Shown: positions 25,082 to 34,806, counted from the first letter of the stretch. The stretch is DNA of 64,000 nucleotides from Mogibacterium diversum (GCF_002998925.1 NZ_CP027228.1:248001-312000); one strand, 5' to 3'. A program made the numbers and translations. Notes: generated by a model from the sequence alone, not told the origin.

Positions 25082-25471
25082 ATGAAACCATTGTATGATG
25101 AGCAGGTGTGCAGTTTTCTGCACTATCTTATTAAAAAAACGACTCCTTTTGTAATATTGGGAGTCGTTTACTATATTTGGCTGAGGATGACTCATTTGTA
25201 CATTCCTTGCATCTTTAGATCAATAACCGGTTATAGGTGTCCGTGCTGTGGTACGACAACCATGTGTGTAAGCATACTGAGATTTAGGTTTGGCGATGCT
25301 TTCTATGCCAACCCGTTCATCTTCACAACTATCCCATTTATACTGTTTGAGATAGTGTATAACGTATATCTGAGCTATACCGAAAAGCGCATGCCGCTGT
25401 GGAATAAGGCTCTGCTCGGGGTTTACTGCTCTGCGCTACTAATCTTTGCGATTATAAGAGATTTCATGTGA
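25082..25471 (+). CDS. DUF2752 membrane protein
   Basis: 129 residues with two to three hydrophobic segments. The DUF2752 signature is clear: YRCPCCGTTTMCVSILR followed by FYANPF. Function is unknown. The ATG at 25082 has AGGG in front; a GTG at 25064 would add six residues, and neither site is strong. It lies 33 bases after the NlpC/P60 gene and ends before a bidirectional terminator. Confidence 0.75.
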   Translation: MKPLYDEQVCSFLHYLIKKTTPFVILGVVYYIWLRMTHLYIPCIFRSITGYRCPCCGTTTMCVSILRFRFGDAFYANPFIFTTIPFILFEIVYNVYLSYTEKRMPLWNKALLGVYCSALLIFAIIRDFM

Positions 25472-25550
25472 AAGGCTCTGCATACAAACGTGAGTATGAC
25501 GATTTAGCGAGAGATGGTAGACGATAGAGACCTTCTGGTTACAAAACAAT

Positions 25551-25582
25551 AAAAATGCGCTCCTTTTGGGGCGCATTTTGTG
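25551..25582. terminator. bidirectional terminator
   Basis: AAATGCGC (25553-25560) pairs with GCGCATTT (25571-25578), extended by C-G pairs. An A-run precedes it and TTTTGTGTTT follows. Confidence 0.85.
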
Positions 25583-25595
25583 TTTATATATCCTC

Positions 25596-26780
25596 TTATT
25601 TGTTGTAAGCCATTCTGTATATCTTCTTAAAATCATCCCGATACAGAACCTTTGCAGCACCGACTTTTCCGCCGACAGCTTTCTCGCATTTCTCAGCAAG
25701 TTCCTCTATAACTTCATCTGTTAGCTCAAATCCAAAATCCTTTAGAGATACAGGCATTCCTATACTTTTAAAGAAGTCCTCGGTTCTCGCTATGCCTTCG
25801 AGTGCGACTTCACGGCAATCACCAGAATCCTCGACATTCCATACATTTGTCGCAAACTGCTTAAATCTAGGGAGACAGTCGTCTAAAACGTATCTAGCCC
25901 AGCTTCCCCAAATTGCGGCAAGTCCTGCGCCATGTGCTACGTCGAACATGCCACTAATCTCATGTTCAATTCGGTGGGTAGCAAAATCGTCACCACCATT
26001 ACCGCATCCTGTAAGACCATTATGAGACAAACTACCAGCCCACATTACCTCGGCGCGTGCTTCGTAGTTCTTCGGATCTTCTACTAGTATCAATGCATTT
26101 TTTATTACTGTACGGAGCAGTGCTTCGGCAATCCCGTCAGTTAGTTCCATATTTCCTGCTGACGTAAAATACCTTTCCATCGTATGCATCATGATATCTG
26201 TGAAGCCGCATGCTGTCTGGAAGTCTGGAAGAGTCATCGTTAGCTCTGGGTTTAGTATAGCGAATTTAGGTCTAACCATGTTATTGCTATAGCCGCGCTT
26301 GATGCCTCCGTCTTCGTTAGTGATTACAGAAGAATTGCTCATCTCACTACCTGCAGCTGCGATTGTAAGTACAACCCCTACTGGGAGTGCGGACTCTGGA
26401 GTTCTCTTTCTATCATATAAATCCCATACATCGAAATCAGCTGCTGCGCCATATGCTATTGCCTTCGCAGAGTCTATTACGCTACCACCACCAACAGCGA
26501 GTATGAAATCTACACCTTTAGATTTCGCAAGTTCGATGCCTTCATAAACGAGAGACAGCCTTGGATTAGCGACCACGCCTCCAAGTTCTATGTAATCTAT
26601 ACATGCGTTCTCTAGCGAAGATTTGATTTTGCCAAGCAGGCCAGTGCGAATCACGCTACCACTTCCGTAGTGAAGGAGAACACGGTTACATTTTGATGAT
26701 TTGAGTAGAGAGCTCACCTCTGATTCAGTTCCCCTGCCAAATACAATGTGCGTAGGTGCATACCAATCGAAGTTATTCAT
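25596..26780 (-). CDS. iron-containing (NAD(P)-dependent) butanol dehydrogenase-like alcohol dehydrogenase
   Basis: 394 residues from the ATG at 26780, which follows GGAGG; an upstream frame start at 26831 has no site. The sequence matches BDH/YqhD-type group III alcohol dehydrogenases: NFDWYAPTHIVFGRG, the dinucleotide motif GGGSVIDSAKAIA near residue 98, the metal region DIMMHTMERYF and HGAGLAAIWGSW. It would reduce aldehydes such as butyraldehyde. It is monocistronic and divergent from nrdD. The N-terminal D before nucleotide binding does not settle NADH versus NADPH. Confidence 0.9.
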   Translation of the reverse strand: MNNFDWYAPTHIVFGRGTESEVSSLLKSSKCNRVLLHYGSGSVIRTGLLGKIKSSLENACIDYIELGGVVANPRLSLVYEGIELAKSKGVDFILAVGGGSVIDSAKAIAYGAAADFDVWDLYDRKRTPESALPVGVVLTIAAAGSEMSNSSVITNEDGGIKRGYSNNMVRPKFAILNPELTMTLPDFQTACGFTDIMMHTMERYFTSAGNMELTDGIAEALLRTVIKNALILVEDPKNYEARAEVMWAGSLSHNGLTGCGNGGDDFATHRIEHEISGMFDVAHGAGLAAIWGSWARYVLDDCLPRFKQFATNVWNVEDSGDCREVALEGIARTEDFFKSIGMPVSLKDFGFELTDEVIEELAEKCEKAVGGKVGAAKVLYRDDFKKIYRMAYNK

Positions 26781-26951
26781 AATATGTATTTCCTCCATAT
26801 ATGGCACAATATCTTGTGCTCGTATGTGCAAATGAAGTACAAAAAATATGCATAAATTATTTTTCGTATTTTAGTAAATACTAGCACAGAAGGCTTGAAA
26901 CTTCTACCTCGCAGGCTTAAAATTGTATAAAATAATATAGTATAAAACTGA

Positions 26952-26980
26952 TTGACTAACCCCACTATATGGGATATAAT
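26952..26980 (+). promoter_or_regulatory. consensus promoter of the nrdD operon
   Basis: TTGACT (26952-26957), exactly 17 bases, TATAAT (26975-26980). The first NrdR-like box lies in the spacer. The remainder of 26781-27092 holds the divergent dehydrogenase leader and the second box. Confidence 0.85.
26961..26973. promoter_or_regulatory. NrdR box 1
   Basis: CCCACTATATGGG, inside the nrdD promoter spacer, resembles the ACACTATAT-type NrdR box. Its centre is about 33 bases (three helical turns) from box 2, the usual arrangement for NrdR. Confidence 0.6.
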
Positions 26981-26990
26981 GACAGGGCGT

Positions 26991-27010
26991 CAAACAAGAT
27001 ATAGTGTTTG
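26991..27010. promoter_or_regulatory. NrdR box 2
   Basis: CAAACAAGATATAGTGTTTG, a near-palindrome with eight of ten pairs. Its ATATAGTGT half matches the NrdR consensus. It lies just after the -10 box, over the likely transcription start. Confidence 0.7.
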
Positions 27011-27092
27011 GCGTTAAAAAGTGTATTAATTAATTTTAAGAGAATTAACTCACATAAATCAATATGTTCGGGTATTCGGTTAAGGAGAGACA

Positions 27093-29264
27093 ATGAATGT
27101 TATCAAGAGAAATGGCTCAGAAGTAACTTTTGACAAAGCCAAGATTGAAAATGCAATTATCAAAGCAAATAATTCCGTTGAAGAAGCCGTTAGACTTACA
27201 CCTATTCAGATTAAGAGAATCACTGACAGCGTAATTCTATCCTGTGAAGACCTTGGTCGTTCACCTGCAGTAGAAGAAATTCAGGATATGGTGGAAGAGC
27301 ATATCATGCAGCACGGAGCGTATGAGGTTGCAAAGGCATATATCACATACAGATATACAAGATCCCTCGTTCGTCAGTCCAACACAACAGATGACAAGAT
27401 TCTTTCGCTTATCGAGCTTAACAACGAGGAAGCTAAGCAGGAGAACTCCAATAAGAATCCTATTATCAATTCAACTCAGAGAGACTATATGGCTGGGGAG
27501 GTAAGCAAGGATCTCACTAGAAGAATCCTTCTTCCAGAGGAAATCTCTGCTGCACACGATGCTGGAATCATCCATTTCCACGATTCCGACTACTTTGCAC
27601 AGAAGGAGCATAACTGTGACCTTATCGACCTAGAGGATATGCTGCAGAACGGAACTGTAATCAGCGAGACTCTTATCGAGAAGCCACATAGCTTCTACAC
27701 AGCATGTAACATAACAACTCAGATTATCGCTCAGGTTGCTTCTAATCAGTACGGTGGACAGTCCTTTTCACTAGCTCATCTAGCTCCGTTTGTTGATGTA
27801 AGCAGACAGAAAATCAGAACTAAGGTTGAGAAGGAATTCAAGGATGCAGGTATCGAGACAACGCAGGAAGCCCTTAATAAGGTTGTTGAGGATAGACTAA
27901 GAGACGAGATTAAGAGTGGTATCCAGACTATCCAGTACCAGCTCATCACACTGATGACTTGTAACGGACAGGCTCCATTCGTAACTATGTTCATGCACCT
28001 TGAGGAGGCTCCAGAGGGAAGAACTAGAGATGACCTAGCTCTCTGCATCGAAGAGGTTCTTAAGCAGAGAATGCAGGGCGTTAAGAACGAGAAGGGTGTA
28101 TGGATTACACCAGCATTCCCTAAGCTAATCTACGTGCTTGATGATTGCAACATCAGAGAGGATGCCCCTTATTGGCACCTGACAGAGATCGCTGCAGAGT
28201 GCACATCTAAGAGACTCGTTCCTGACTACATCTCGGCTAAGGTTATGAGAGAGCTCAAGAAGGGTAACGTGTATACTTGTATGGGATGCAGATCATTCCT
28301 AACAGTTGAAGAGTCACAGAAGAACGCTGATGGAAGCTACAAGTTCTACGGAAGGTTCAACCAGGGTGTTGTAACAATCAATCTAGTTGACGTAGCTTGC
28401 TCATCGTATGGAAATATGGACAAGTTCTGGGAAATTCTCGATGAGAGACTTGAGCTTTGCCACCGCGCGCTAAGACTTCGTCACGAGAGACTACTCGGAA
28501 CACCTTCAGACGTTGCACCTATCCTTTGGCAGTACGGAGCGATTGCTAGACTCAAGAAAGGTGAGACTATCGACAAACTGCTTTATAACGGATATTCGAC
28601 TATCTCCCTAGGATACGCTGGACTTTGCGAGATGTGTTACCGCATGGTAGGCAAGAGCCATACAACTGATGAGGGTAGAGAATTTGCACTAAAGGTTATG
28701 CAGAGACTCAACGACAAGTGTGCTGAATGGAAGGCTGCTGAGAATATCAGCTACTCCGTATATGGCACACCGATGGAATCAACAACTTATAAGTTCGCTA
28801 AGGCGCTACAGAGAAGATTTGGAGTAATCCCTCACGTTACAGATAAGAACTACATAACTAACAGCTATCATGTTCATGTTGAAGAGGAAATCGATGCATT
28901 CCAGAAGTTGAAGTTTGAATCAGATTTCCAGAAGCTATCTCCAGGTGGAGCTATCAGCTACGTTGAAGTTCCTAACATGCAGGATAATATCCCGGCTATA
29001 CTTGAGGTTATGAAGTATATCCATGAGAATATCATGTATGCTGAACTCAATACGAAGAGCGACTTCTGCGAAGAGTGCGGATACAGTGGTGAGATTAAAA
29101 TCGTTGAAGATGCTGAAGGCAAGCTTGTATGGGAGTGCCCTAACTGCGGAAATCGCAATCAGGACAAGATGTCTGTAGCGAGAAGGACTTGCGGATACAT
29201 CGGAACACAGTTCTGGAATCAGGGAAGAACTCAGGAAATCAAGGATAGAGTTCTACACCTATAA
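27093..29264 (+). CDS. nrdD: anaerobic (class III) ribonucleoside-triphosphate reductase
   Basis: 723 residues. The N-terminal ATP-cone (MNVIKRNGSEVTFDKAKIENAI) gives allosteric control. The catalytic barrel follows. The C-terminus has the zinc site CEECG...CPNCG and the glycyl-radical motif RTCGYIG, with Gly701 as the radical site. It reduces NTPs to dNTPs with formate, without oxygen. The start follows AAGGAG. The activase nrdG lies 0.85 kb downstream with one gene between. Confidence 0.97.
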   Translation: MNVIKRNGSEVTFDKAKIENAIIKANNSVEEAVRLTPIQIKRITDSVILSCEDLGRSPAVEEIQDMVEEHIMQHGAYEVAKAYITYRYTRSLVRQSNTTDDKILSLIELNNEEAKQENSNKNPIINSTQRDYMAGEVSKDLTRRILLPEEISAAHDAGIIHFHDSDYFAQKEHNCDLIDLEDMLQNGTVISETLIEKPHSFYTACNITTQIIAQVASNQYGGQSFSLAHLAPFVDVSRQKIRTKVEKEFKDAGIETTQEALNKVVEDRLRDEIKSGIQTIQYQLITLMTCNGQAPFVTMFMHLEEAPEGRTRDDLALCIEEVLKQRMQGVKNEKGVWITPAFPKLIYVLDDCNIREDAPYWHLTEIAAECTSKRLVPDYISAKVMRELKKGNVYTCMGCRSFLTVEESQKNADGSYKFYGRFNQGVVTINLVDVACSSYGNMDKFWEILDERLELCHRALRLRHERLLGTPSDVAPILWQYGAIARLKKGETIDKLLYNGYSTISLGYAGLCEMCYRMVGKSHTTDEGREFALKVMQRLNDKCAEWKAAENISYSVYGTPMESTTYKFAKALQRRFGVIPHVTDKNYITNSYHVHVEEEIDAFQKLKFESDFQKLSPGGAISYVEVPNMQDNIPAILEVMKYIHENIMYAELNTKSDFCEECGYSGEIKIVEDAEGKLVWECPNCGNRNQDKMSVARRTCGYIGTQFWNQGRTQEIKDRVLHL

Positions 29265-29276
29265 GAGAAAATTAAT

Positions 29277-30023
29277 ATGAGGAGACGACATTTGAGAAGC
29301 AAGAAGTGTAGTGAGGTTCACGCTATAAATGTAGATGGAGAAACTCTAATCTACACCTTAGAGCGCAAGAATGTGAGAAATATCAACTTGCGAATCAGAC
29401 CTGATGCTTCGATATACGTCTCAGCACCTCATAGAGTGCCCTTAGCTGAGATTGAAAAATTCATGATCAGCAAGGGCTCTTTTATTGTCGATACACTTGA
29501 ACGAATCATGGCGGCCAAGGCCGACAGATCGAGGTATGATGACGGGGATAAAGCTTATTTCTTAGGCAGACCACTCGAGGTGAAGTTATCGCAAGGGCCG
29601 AGAGTTAATGTATGTATAGATGGTGATTTCCTTCTCATACAGATGCCAGAACCAAATAATGTTTCTGCTCGCATAGAGTTAGTGAAACGGTGGTATAGAA
29701 GGCAGGCAATCGATGTATTTATGAGTGTTTTGCATGATGTATATGATGAATTTAGATTTGTTTATCAGGTCCCTTTCCCGCATGTAACTATTAGACAGAT
29801 GAAATCACGATGGGGGTCTTGCCGCCCTGATTTAGGCAAGATAACCCTAAATCTTCTGCTTGTGACTGCATCATATGAGGATCTGAGATATGTAGTGGTG
29901 CACGAGCTAGCCCATTTTATTGAGGCGAATCATTCGAAAGCATTTTGGGACGTTGTAAGACGATTTGAACCGAATTACAAGGACAGAAGACGAAGTCTTT
30001 GTAAGCTTCCGACTAAATGGTAG
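29277..30023 (+). CDS. YgjP-like (SprT-type) zinc metallopeptidase
   Basis: 248 residues. The YgjP/DUF45 pattern is present: KNVRNINLRIRPDASIYVSAP near residue 33, MKSRWGSC near 180, and the zinc motif VVHELAHFIEANHSKAFW (HExxH plus a third His). The substrate is unknown. The start is uncertain: ATG 29277 has a poor site, while TTG 29292 has GAGGAG seven bases before it. It sits 12 bases after nrdD and before nrdG, breaking the usual nrdDG pair. Confidence 0.85.
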   Translation: MRRRHLRSKKCSEVHAINVDGETLIYTLERKNVRNINLRIRPDASIYVSAPHRVPLAEIEKFMISKGSFIVDTLERIMAAKADRSRYDDGDKAYFLGRPLEVKLSQGPRVNVCIDGDFLLIQMPEPNNVSARIELVKRWYRRQAIDVFMSVLHDVYDEFRFVYQVPFPHVTIRQMKSRWGSCRPDLGKITLNLLLVTASYEDLRYVVVHELAHFIEANHSKAFWDVVRRFEPNYKDRRRSLCKLPTKW

Positions 30024-30111
30024 ATTCCTCACAAAGTATGATTTTTAAAGCTTATAATAGTACTAGTTATACGATATAATTGTATTAACAAAATGAAGAG
30101 AGAGTAAGAAA

Positions 30112-30633
30112 GTGTATTACGGAGAGATTAAAGATTGTGATATAGCCAATGGAATTGGTGTAAGAGTCAGTCTGTTCGTGTCAGGCTGTACAAATAGATG
30201 TCCTGGCTGTTTTCAGCCACAGACATGGGACTTTAATTACGGACAAGAATTCACCAAGGAGACTGAAGACAGGATTATTGAGATGCTTAAGCCTGACTAT
30301 ATAACAGGTCTCACAGTTCTTGGGGGAGAGCCGTTCGAGCCAGAAAATCAGGTTGCACTTGTGCCGTTCCTTAAACGTGTGAAAGAGAGTTATCCTGATA
30401 AAACGATTTGGTCATTTTCAGGATTTGTGCTCGAAGATCTCATGAGAGAAGGGACGCATTGTCACACAGAAGTGACTATGGATATGCTTAATATGATTGA
30501 TGTACTAATCGACGGGAGATTCGAACAAGAACTTAAGAACATTCAGCTGAGATTTAGAGGATCAGAAAATCAAAGGCTGATAGATATGAATAAGACTAGA
30601 AAAGAAGGAAAGGTTGTGCTCTGGGACGAATAA
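30112..30633 (+). CDS. nrdG: anaerobic ribonucleotide reductase activating protein
   Basis: 173-residue radical-SAM activase. Cys26, Cys30 and Cys33 (CTNRCPGC) bind the [4Fe-4S] cluster that cleaves SAM to place the glycyl radical on NrdD. LGGEPF is the SAM-binding GGE motif. The start is GTG at 30112 (MYYGEIKDCDIANGIG after decoding). A local TATAAT near 30073 suggests an extra promoter, and cls follows 20 bases after its stop. Confidence 0.95.
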   Translation: MYYGEIKDCDIANGIGVRVSLFVSGCTNRCPGCFQPQTWDFNYGQEFTKETEDRIIEMLKPDYITGLTVLGGEPFEPENQVALVPFLKRVKESYPDKTIWSFSGFVLEDLMREGTHCHTEVTMDMLNMIDVLIDGRFEQELKNIQLRFRGSENQRLIDMNKTRKEGKVVLWDE

Positions 30634-30653
30634 ACGCATAGGGGGCTAGCCGC

Positions 30654-32225
30654 ATGAGTGTTTCAAAGACATTTGCAACATATGAGAAAAAGGAGCAGGT
30701 CAAAAATAGCATTGGGCGTTTGATGATAGCTGTCATAGCTATCGCAGCTGAAGTGCTGTTTATTGCTATGCTCATAAGTAGCTTAAATGAAAAATACACC
30801 ATACTAGCAACAATTTTCCGAATCATCGCTCTAGCTATCGTCATAGCCATCTCGACAAAATCTGCGAGTGCATCTGTTAAGCTACCGTGGGTGGTTCTCA
30901 TTATGCTTAATCCAATCATAGGAGTTACAATATATTTTATGGTTGGATTTTCTGGATCGACTCGAAAGATGAGGATGAGGTTTCTAAATGTTGATAATGA
31001 GTTGTTCCCGCTCCTTAATGGTGACAAAGAGGTTCTAGAGGAGATAGGAGATAGGGATCTAGGCGTTGCTAATGTTTTTAGATATATCTCTCATAAAGCC
31101 TTATTCCCCGCTTACAGCGATTCAAACATAGAGTTCTACGGAGAGGCTAGAGCAGCACTTACAGCACAGAAAGAAGCCATGAGGAAGGCGGAACATTTCA
31201 TATTCATGGAATATCACGCTATCGAAGATTCCGCGGCATTTGCTGGAATAAAGGAAATTCTAGCAGAAAAGGCAGCAGAAGGTGTTGAGGTTAGAATCAT
31301 TTACGACGATGTCGGGAGTGTTGGGTTTATCGATAGTAGCTTTATAAAACGTCTTAATGATTTAGGTATTAAATGCAGGGTATTCAACCCGGTTGTACCG
31401 ATTGCCAATGTTTTTCTGAACAACCGTGATCACCGCAAGATTACAGTTGTAGATGGGAAGATTGGGTTTACAGGTGGATACAATCTTGCAAACGAGTATT
31501 TTAAGCTAACCAGACCATATGGGGATTGGAAAGATTCTGGTGTGCGAATTGAAGGAAATGCTGTGCATAATCTAACTGTGATGTTTCTGGAAATTTGGAA
31601 TGCAACTAAGACTCACGATACAAAAGACGTGAGCTACTTAAAATACATTCCGGATGTTAAACTGGAGAGCCAGGAGAAAGGCAGCTTTATTCAGCCTTAT
31701 GGGGATACCCCGCTTGATCATGAGCATGTTGGGGAAAACGTCTATCTCAATATTATAAACAACGCCGATGAGTATGTGTGGTTTATGACTCCTTATCTCA
31801 TTATCACAGATGAGATGAATAAGGCGTTGACACTTGCTGCGTCGAGAGGGGTTGATGTAAGAATAATTACTCCAGGAATCCCAGATAAACGCGCTACATA
31901 TGCTGTGACAAGGTCGTATTATTCGAGGCTTGTAAGAGACGGGGTTAGGATTTATGAGTACACTCCAGGTTTCTGCCATGCAAAACAATGCGTCGCTGAT
32001 GATGAGATAGCTACTTGCGGAACAATTAATCTTGATTACAGAAGTTTCTTTCACCACTTTGAAAATGGTGTATTGATGTATAACTGCAGAGCTGTCTATG
32101 ATATAAAGGCAGATTTTGATGAAACTCTTACAAAATGTGTAGAAGTGACAGATAGATATGTAGATGGAAAGAAATCTTTAAATATATTTAGACAAACTCT
32201 GAGGCTCTTCGCGGTACTGATGTAG
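30654..32225 (+). CDS. cls: cardiolipin synthase
   Basis: 523 residues. Two N-terminal transmembrane helices (about 22-45 and 55-110, including a PWVVLIMLNPIIGVTIYF segment) anchor it to the membrane. Two phospholipase-D HKD motifs follow: NRDHRKITVVDGKIGFTGG near residue 258 and CHAKQCVADDEIATCGTINLD near 440. The second motif has HAKQ in place of HxK as usual for HxKxxxxD (H-A-K-Q-C-V-A-D), so it is intact. It joins two phosphatidylglycerols into cardiolipin. It shares direction with nrdG and may be in the same transcript. Confidence 0.93.
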   Translation: MSVSKTFATYEKKEQVKNSIGRLMIAVIAIAAEVLFIAMLISSLNEKYTILATIFRIIALAIVIAISTKSASASVKLPWVVLIMLNPIIGVTIYFMVGFSGSTRKMRMRFLNVDNELFPLLNGDKEVLEEIGDRDLGVANVFRYISHKALFPAYSDSNIEFYGEARAALTAQKEAMRKAEHFIFMEYHAIEDSAAFAGIKEILAEKAAEGVEVRIIYDDVGSVGFIDSSFIKRLNDLGIKCRVFNPVVPIANVFLNNRDHRKITVVDGKIGFTGGYNLANEYFKLTRPYGDWKDSGVRIEGNAVHNLTVMFLEIWNATKTHDTKDVSYLKYIPDVKLESQEKGSFIQPYGDTPLDHEHVGENVYLNIINNADEYVWFMTPYLIITDEMNKALTLAASRGVDVRIITPGIPDKRATYAVTRSYYSRLVRDGVRIYEYTPGFCHAKQCVADDEIATCGTINLDYRSFFHHFENGVLMYNCRAVYDIKADFDETLTKCVEVTDRYVDGKKSLNIFRQTLRLFAVLM

Positions 32226-32242
32226 AATGTCTAGATGCAATT

Positions 32243-32310
32243 AAAAGCGGTTAGGTAAACTCGATATGCGCTCTTAAACTAGTGTCATATCAATCCTAAC
32301 CGCTTTTTTT
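32243..32310. terminator. long-stem bidirectional terminator
   Basis: AAAAGCGGTTAGG (32243-32255) pairs with CCTAACCGCTTTT (32295-32307), then TTTT. An inner GATATG/CATATC stem folds part of the 39-base loop. It serves cls and the convergent pepT. Confidence 0.85.
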
Positions 32311-32341
32311 AATACAAGCACAGTGTCTGAATCATTCAGAT

Positions 32342-33559
32342 CTATGATTCCTTTACAAATTCATTTATCAGAGCCTTTATAACCTCTACACCGGTCTCCA
32401 TGCCCTCTACAGTTATATGCTCATAAGGACCGTGGAATGCGTGTCCACCAGTACCGAGGTTTGGACAAGGTAGACCCATGAAGCTGAGGTTAGCACCATC
32501 TGTGCCGCCTCTTACTGGAATAACTAGCGGATCAACACCCGCTACTTTACAAGCGTTCTTGGCGTTTTCAATAGCATCTGGGCACTTTTCAAGAACTTCA
32601 GCCATATTTCTATACTGTTCTTTAATCTCGAGTCTTACGGTTCCTTCTCCGTATTTCTCGTTAAGAAACTTTTCGGCCATTTTCATTGTATCCTGTCTGT
32701 TTGCGAACTTAGATGCATCATGATCTCTGATGATATATGTCATATTCGCATCGCTTACAGTTCCGTTTACCGATATTAGGTGATAGAAGCCTTCGTGGTC
32801 TTCGGTTCGCTCAGGGCGTTCAGCAGCAGGAAGCAGGGAATCAAATTCCATTGCAACGAGTGAAGCGTTAATCATAACATCCTTCGCTGAACCAGGATGA
32901 ACATTTTCACCCTTGAAATAAACCTTTGCTGTAGCAGCATTGAAGGTCTCATATTGAACTTCACCCTCGGTTGAACCGTCTAGCGTATATCCGTATTTTG
33001 CATCAAATCTTGCAACATCGAAGTGCGCGGTACCTCTGCCAATTTCCTCATCAGGCGTAAATGCTATTGAAATAGGACCATGTTCGAATTCATTTATGTG
33101 TTCAACTACGGTCATAATCTCGGCAATTCCAGCTTTGTCATCAGCACCGAGCACTGTTGTTCCGTCTGTAGTTATCAAGGTACGTCCTTTGAGGTCATTG
33201 AGATGAGGGAAAACCTCCGGGTCAAGGACAAGTCCGCTGTCGCCGAGTTTAACCACTCCTCCATCGTAATTCTCTATAATCTGTGGATTTGCATCGTGAT
33301 CGCAATAGTCGCTCACTGTATCCATATGTGAGCAAAAACCAATCGCTGTTACATGTTCTTTTCCTGGGGTAGCTGGTATGTGCCCGTACACGTAACAATA
33401 TTCATCACATGCCGCATCTTCGACACCTAGTTCTTTGAGCTCGTCAACTAATGCGTGTGCCAATGAAAATTGGCACTGGCTTGAAGGGGATGTTTCGCTA
33501 TTTTCGTCACTTGGGGTGCGATACGAAACGTATTTTAATAATCTTTCATGTGCTTTCAT
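32342..33559 (-). CDS. pepT: peptidase T (tripeptide aminopeptidase)
   Basis: 405-residue M20B zinc peptidase. Metal-ligand blocks are present: GFCSHMDTV near residue 75, LGADDKAGIAEIM near 138, TPDEEIGRGTAHFD near 172, DGSTEGEV near 195, and GGTDGANLS near 350. It releases N-terminal residues from tripeptides in the cytosol. It fits a peptide-fermenting lifestyle together with the POT transporter and the Xaa-Pro aminopeptidase nearby. The start follows AAGGAGG on the reverse strand. It is monocistronic. Confidence 0.95.
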   Translation of the reverse strand: MKAHERLLKYVSYRTPSDENSETSPSSQCQFSLAHALVDELKELGVEDAACDEYCYVYGHIPATPGKEHVTAIGFCSHMDTVSDYCDHDANPQIIENYDGGVVKLGDSGLVLDPEVFPHLNDLKGRTLITTDGTTVLGADDKAGIAEIMTVVEHINEFEHGPISIAFTPDEEIGRGTAHFDVARFDAKYGYTLDGSTEGEVQYETFNAATAKVYFKGENVHPGSAKDVMINASLVAMEFDSLLPAAERPERTEDHEGFYHLISVNGTVSDANMTYIIRDHDASKFANRQDTMKMAEKFLNEKYGEGTVRLEIKEQYRNMAEVLEKCPDAIENAKNACKVAGVDPLVIPVRGGTDGANLSFMGLPCPNLGTGGHAFHGPYEHITVEGMETGVEVIKALINEFVKES

Positions 33560-33730
33560 CGAAGGCCTCCTTATGAAACCAAATCAAAACGTAAATAATA
33601 TAATCTATATTATCACAGACGCGATATTGTTCCAAATATTTAGATACCTAGGAGGTTGACAAAAGGGTAACAAGTTGACAATAAGAATACAAATATAATA
33701 AAAATTTCACCTAGAATATTCCCTGAAATC

Positions 33731-33760
33731 TTGACAATTTCCGCTATCTGATGATATATT
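33731..33760 (+). promoter_or_regulatory. promoter of the YitT gene
   Basis: TTGACA (33731-33736), 18 bases, TATATT (33755-33760). Two more TTGACA hexamers (33656-33661, 33675-33680) lie upstream without well-spaced -10 boxes. The 33560-33880 gap also holds the reverse-strand pepT leader and shows no gene. Confidence 0.65.
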
Positions 33761-33880
33761 ACTTTATTGTACATAGTTATTTTTTTAGACTATTTACTAT
33801 GGTTATGCTTTAAGTTTTTGGCGAGTTTTAGACTAAAGAAAGGGTTGCGAGTGACCTATAGGTGCTCGACAAGGTGGATT

Positions 33881-34798
33881 ATGAGAAATGCTTCCAAGGT
33901 GGGACTAGAAGTACTTCAAATGGTTGTCGGAAATGCATTAAGTGCTTTTGCTATTGCCTGTTTTGCTTTGCCATATGGGATGGTGGTTTCAGGTTTAGCA
34001 GGTGTTGGCCGCATGACCAATTATTACTTTGGCCTAAGCGTGTCAGGAACGGTTCTTGTGATTAACGTCATACTTTTTGTAATTGGAACATGGGCTCTTG
34101 GCAAAAAGTTTGCAGCGTCTATCGTACTAGGAACAGTATTATTTCCAGTATTTTTGGGAATATTTCAGAAGGCGACGGTGCTTCATCATCTTGTAGATGA
34201 TCCGCTTCTAGCAGCTATCTGTGCTGGTGTTATCGATGGAATAGGGCTGGGGTTAATCCTAAGGGTTGGTGGATCAACAGGTGGAATAGACGTGCCACCG
34301 CTGATTCTAAATAGAAAATTTGGTGTTAAAATTGCACCGATTATGTATGCCATTGACTTTGCAATCTTCATGATGCAGATTCCGGTAACGAAGACAAACG
34401 GAGTAATCCTAGGAATTCTGTACGCGCTGATTTATAGCGTGTGCATGAACAAGATGATACTGCTCGGTCAAGGTGGTGTACAGCTCATGATTTTCACAAA
34501 GAAAATCAAAGAAATCAACGAGAAGATACTACAGCTAGGGTTTGGTACGACAATTATGCATGCAACAGGTGGATATCTACAGTCTGAACAGGACTTGGTG
34601 TACTGTGTAGTTGGTAGTAGAAATCTCAATAAAGTAAAACAGGCAGCTCTCGCAATAGACGAAAATGCATTTATCACTATAACCAATGTTAGCGAAGTAA
34701 ATGGAAATGGATTTACTACATGGTTTAGTGATGAGGATTACGTGCCTAAGGTTGCAGAGCGTCGTCAAGGAATTGATCTTACGCAAAAAGAGGAGTGA
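33881..34798 (+). CDS. YitT-family membrane protein
   Basis: 305 residues from the ATG at 33881, preceded by AAGGTGG; the frame opens upstream at 33767 without a site. Five to six transmembrane segments (YitT/DUF161) fill residues 10-210, with the conserved GGSTGGIDVPPLI. The C-terminal 80 residues are the soluble DUF2179 domain (ATGGYLQSEQDLVYCVV, ITNVSEVNGNGF). Function is unknown. It overlaps or abuts the next regulator gene. Confidence 0.88.
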   Translation: MRNASKVGLEVLQMVVGNALSAFAIACFALPYGMVVSGLAGVGRMTNYYFGLSVSGTVLVINVILFVIGTWALGKKFAASIVLGTVLFPVFLGIFQKATVLHHLVDDPLLAAICAGVIDGIGLGLILRVGGSTGGIDVPPLILNRKFGVKIAPIMYAIDFAIFMMQIPVTKTNGVILGILYALIYSVCMNKMILLGQGGVQLMIFTKKIKEINEKILQLGFGTTIMHATGGYLQSEQDLVYCVVGSRNLNKVKQAALAIDENAFITITNVSEVNGNGFTTWFSDEDYVPKVAERRQGIDLTQKEE

Positions 34799-34806
34799 AA
34801 CAAGAT

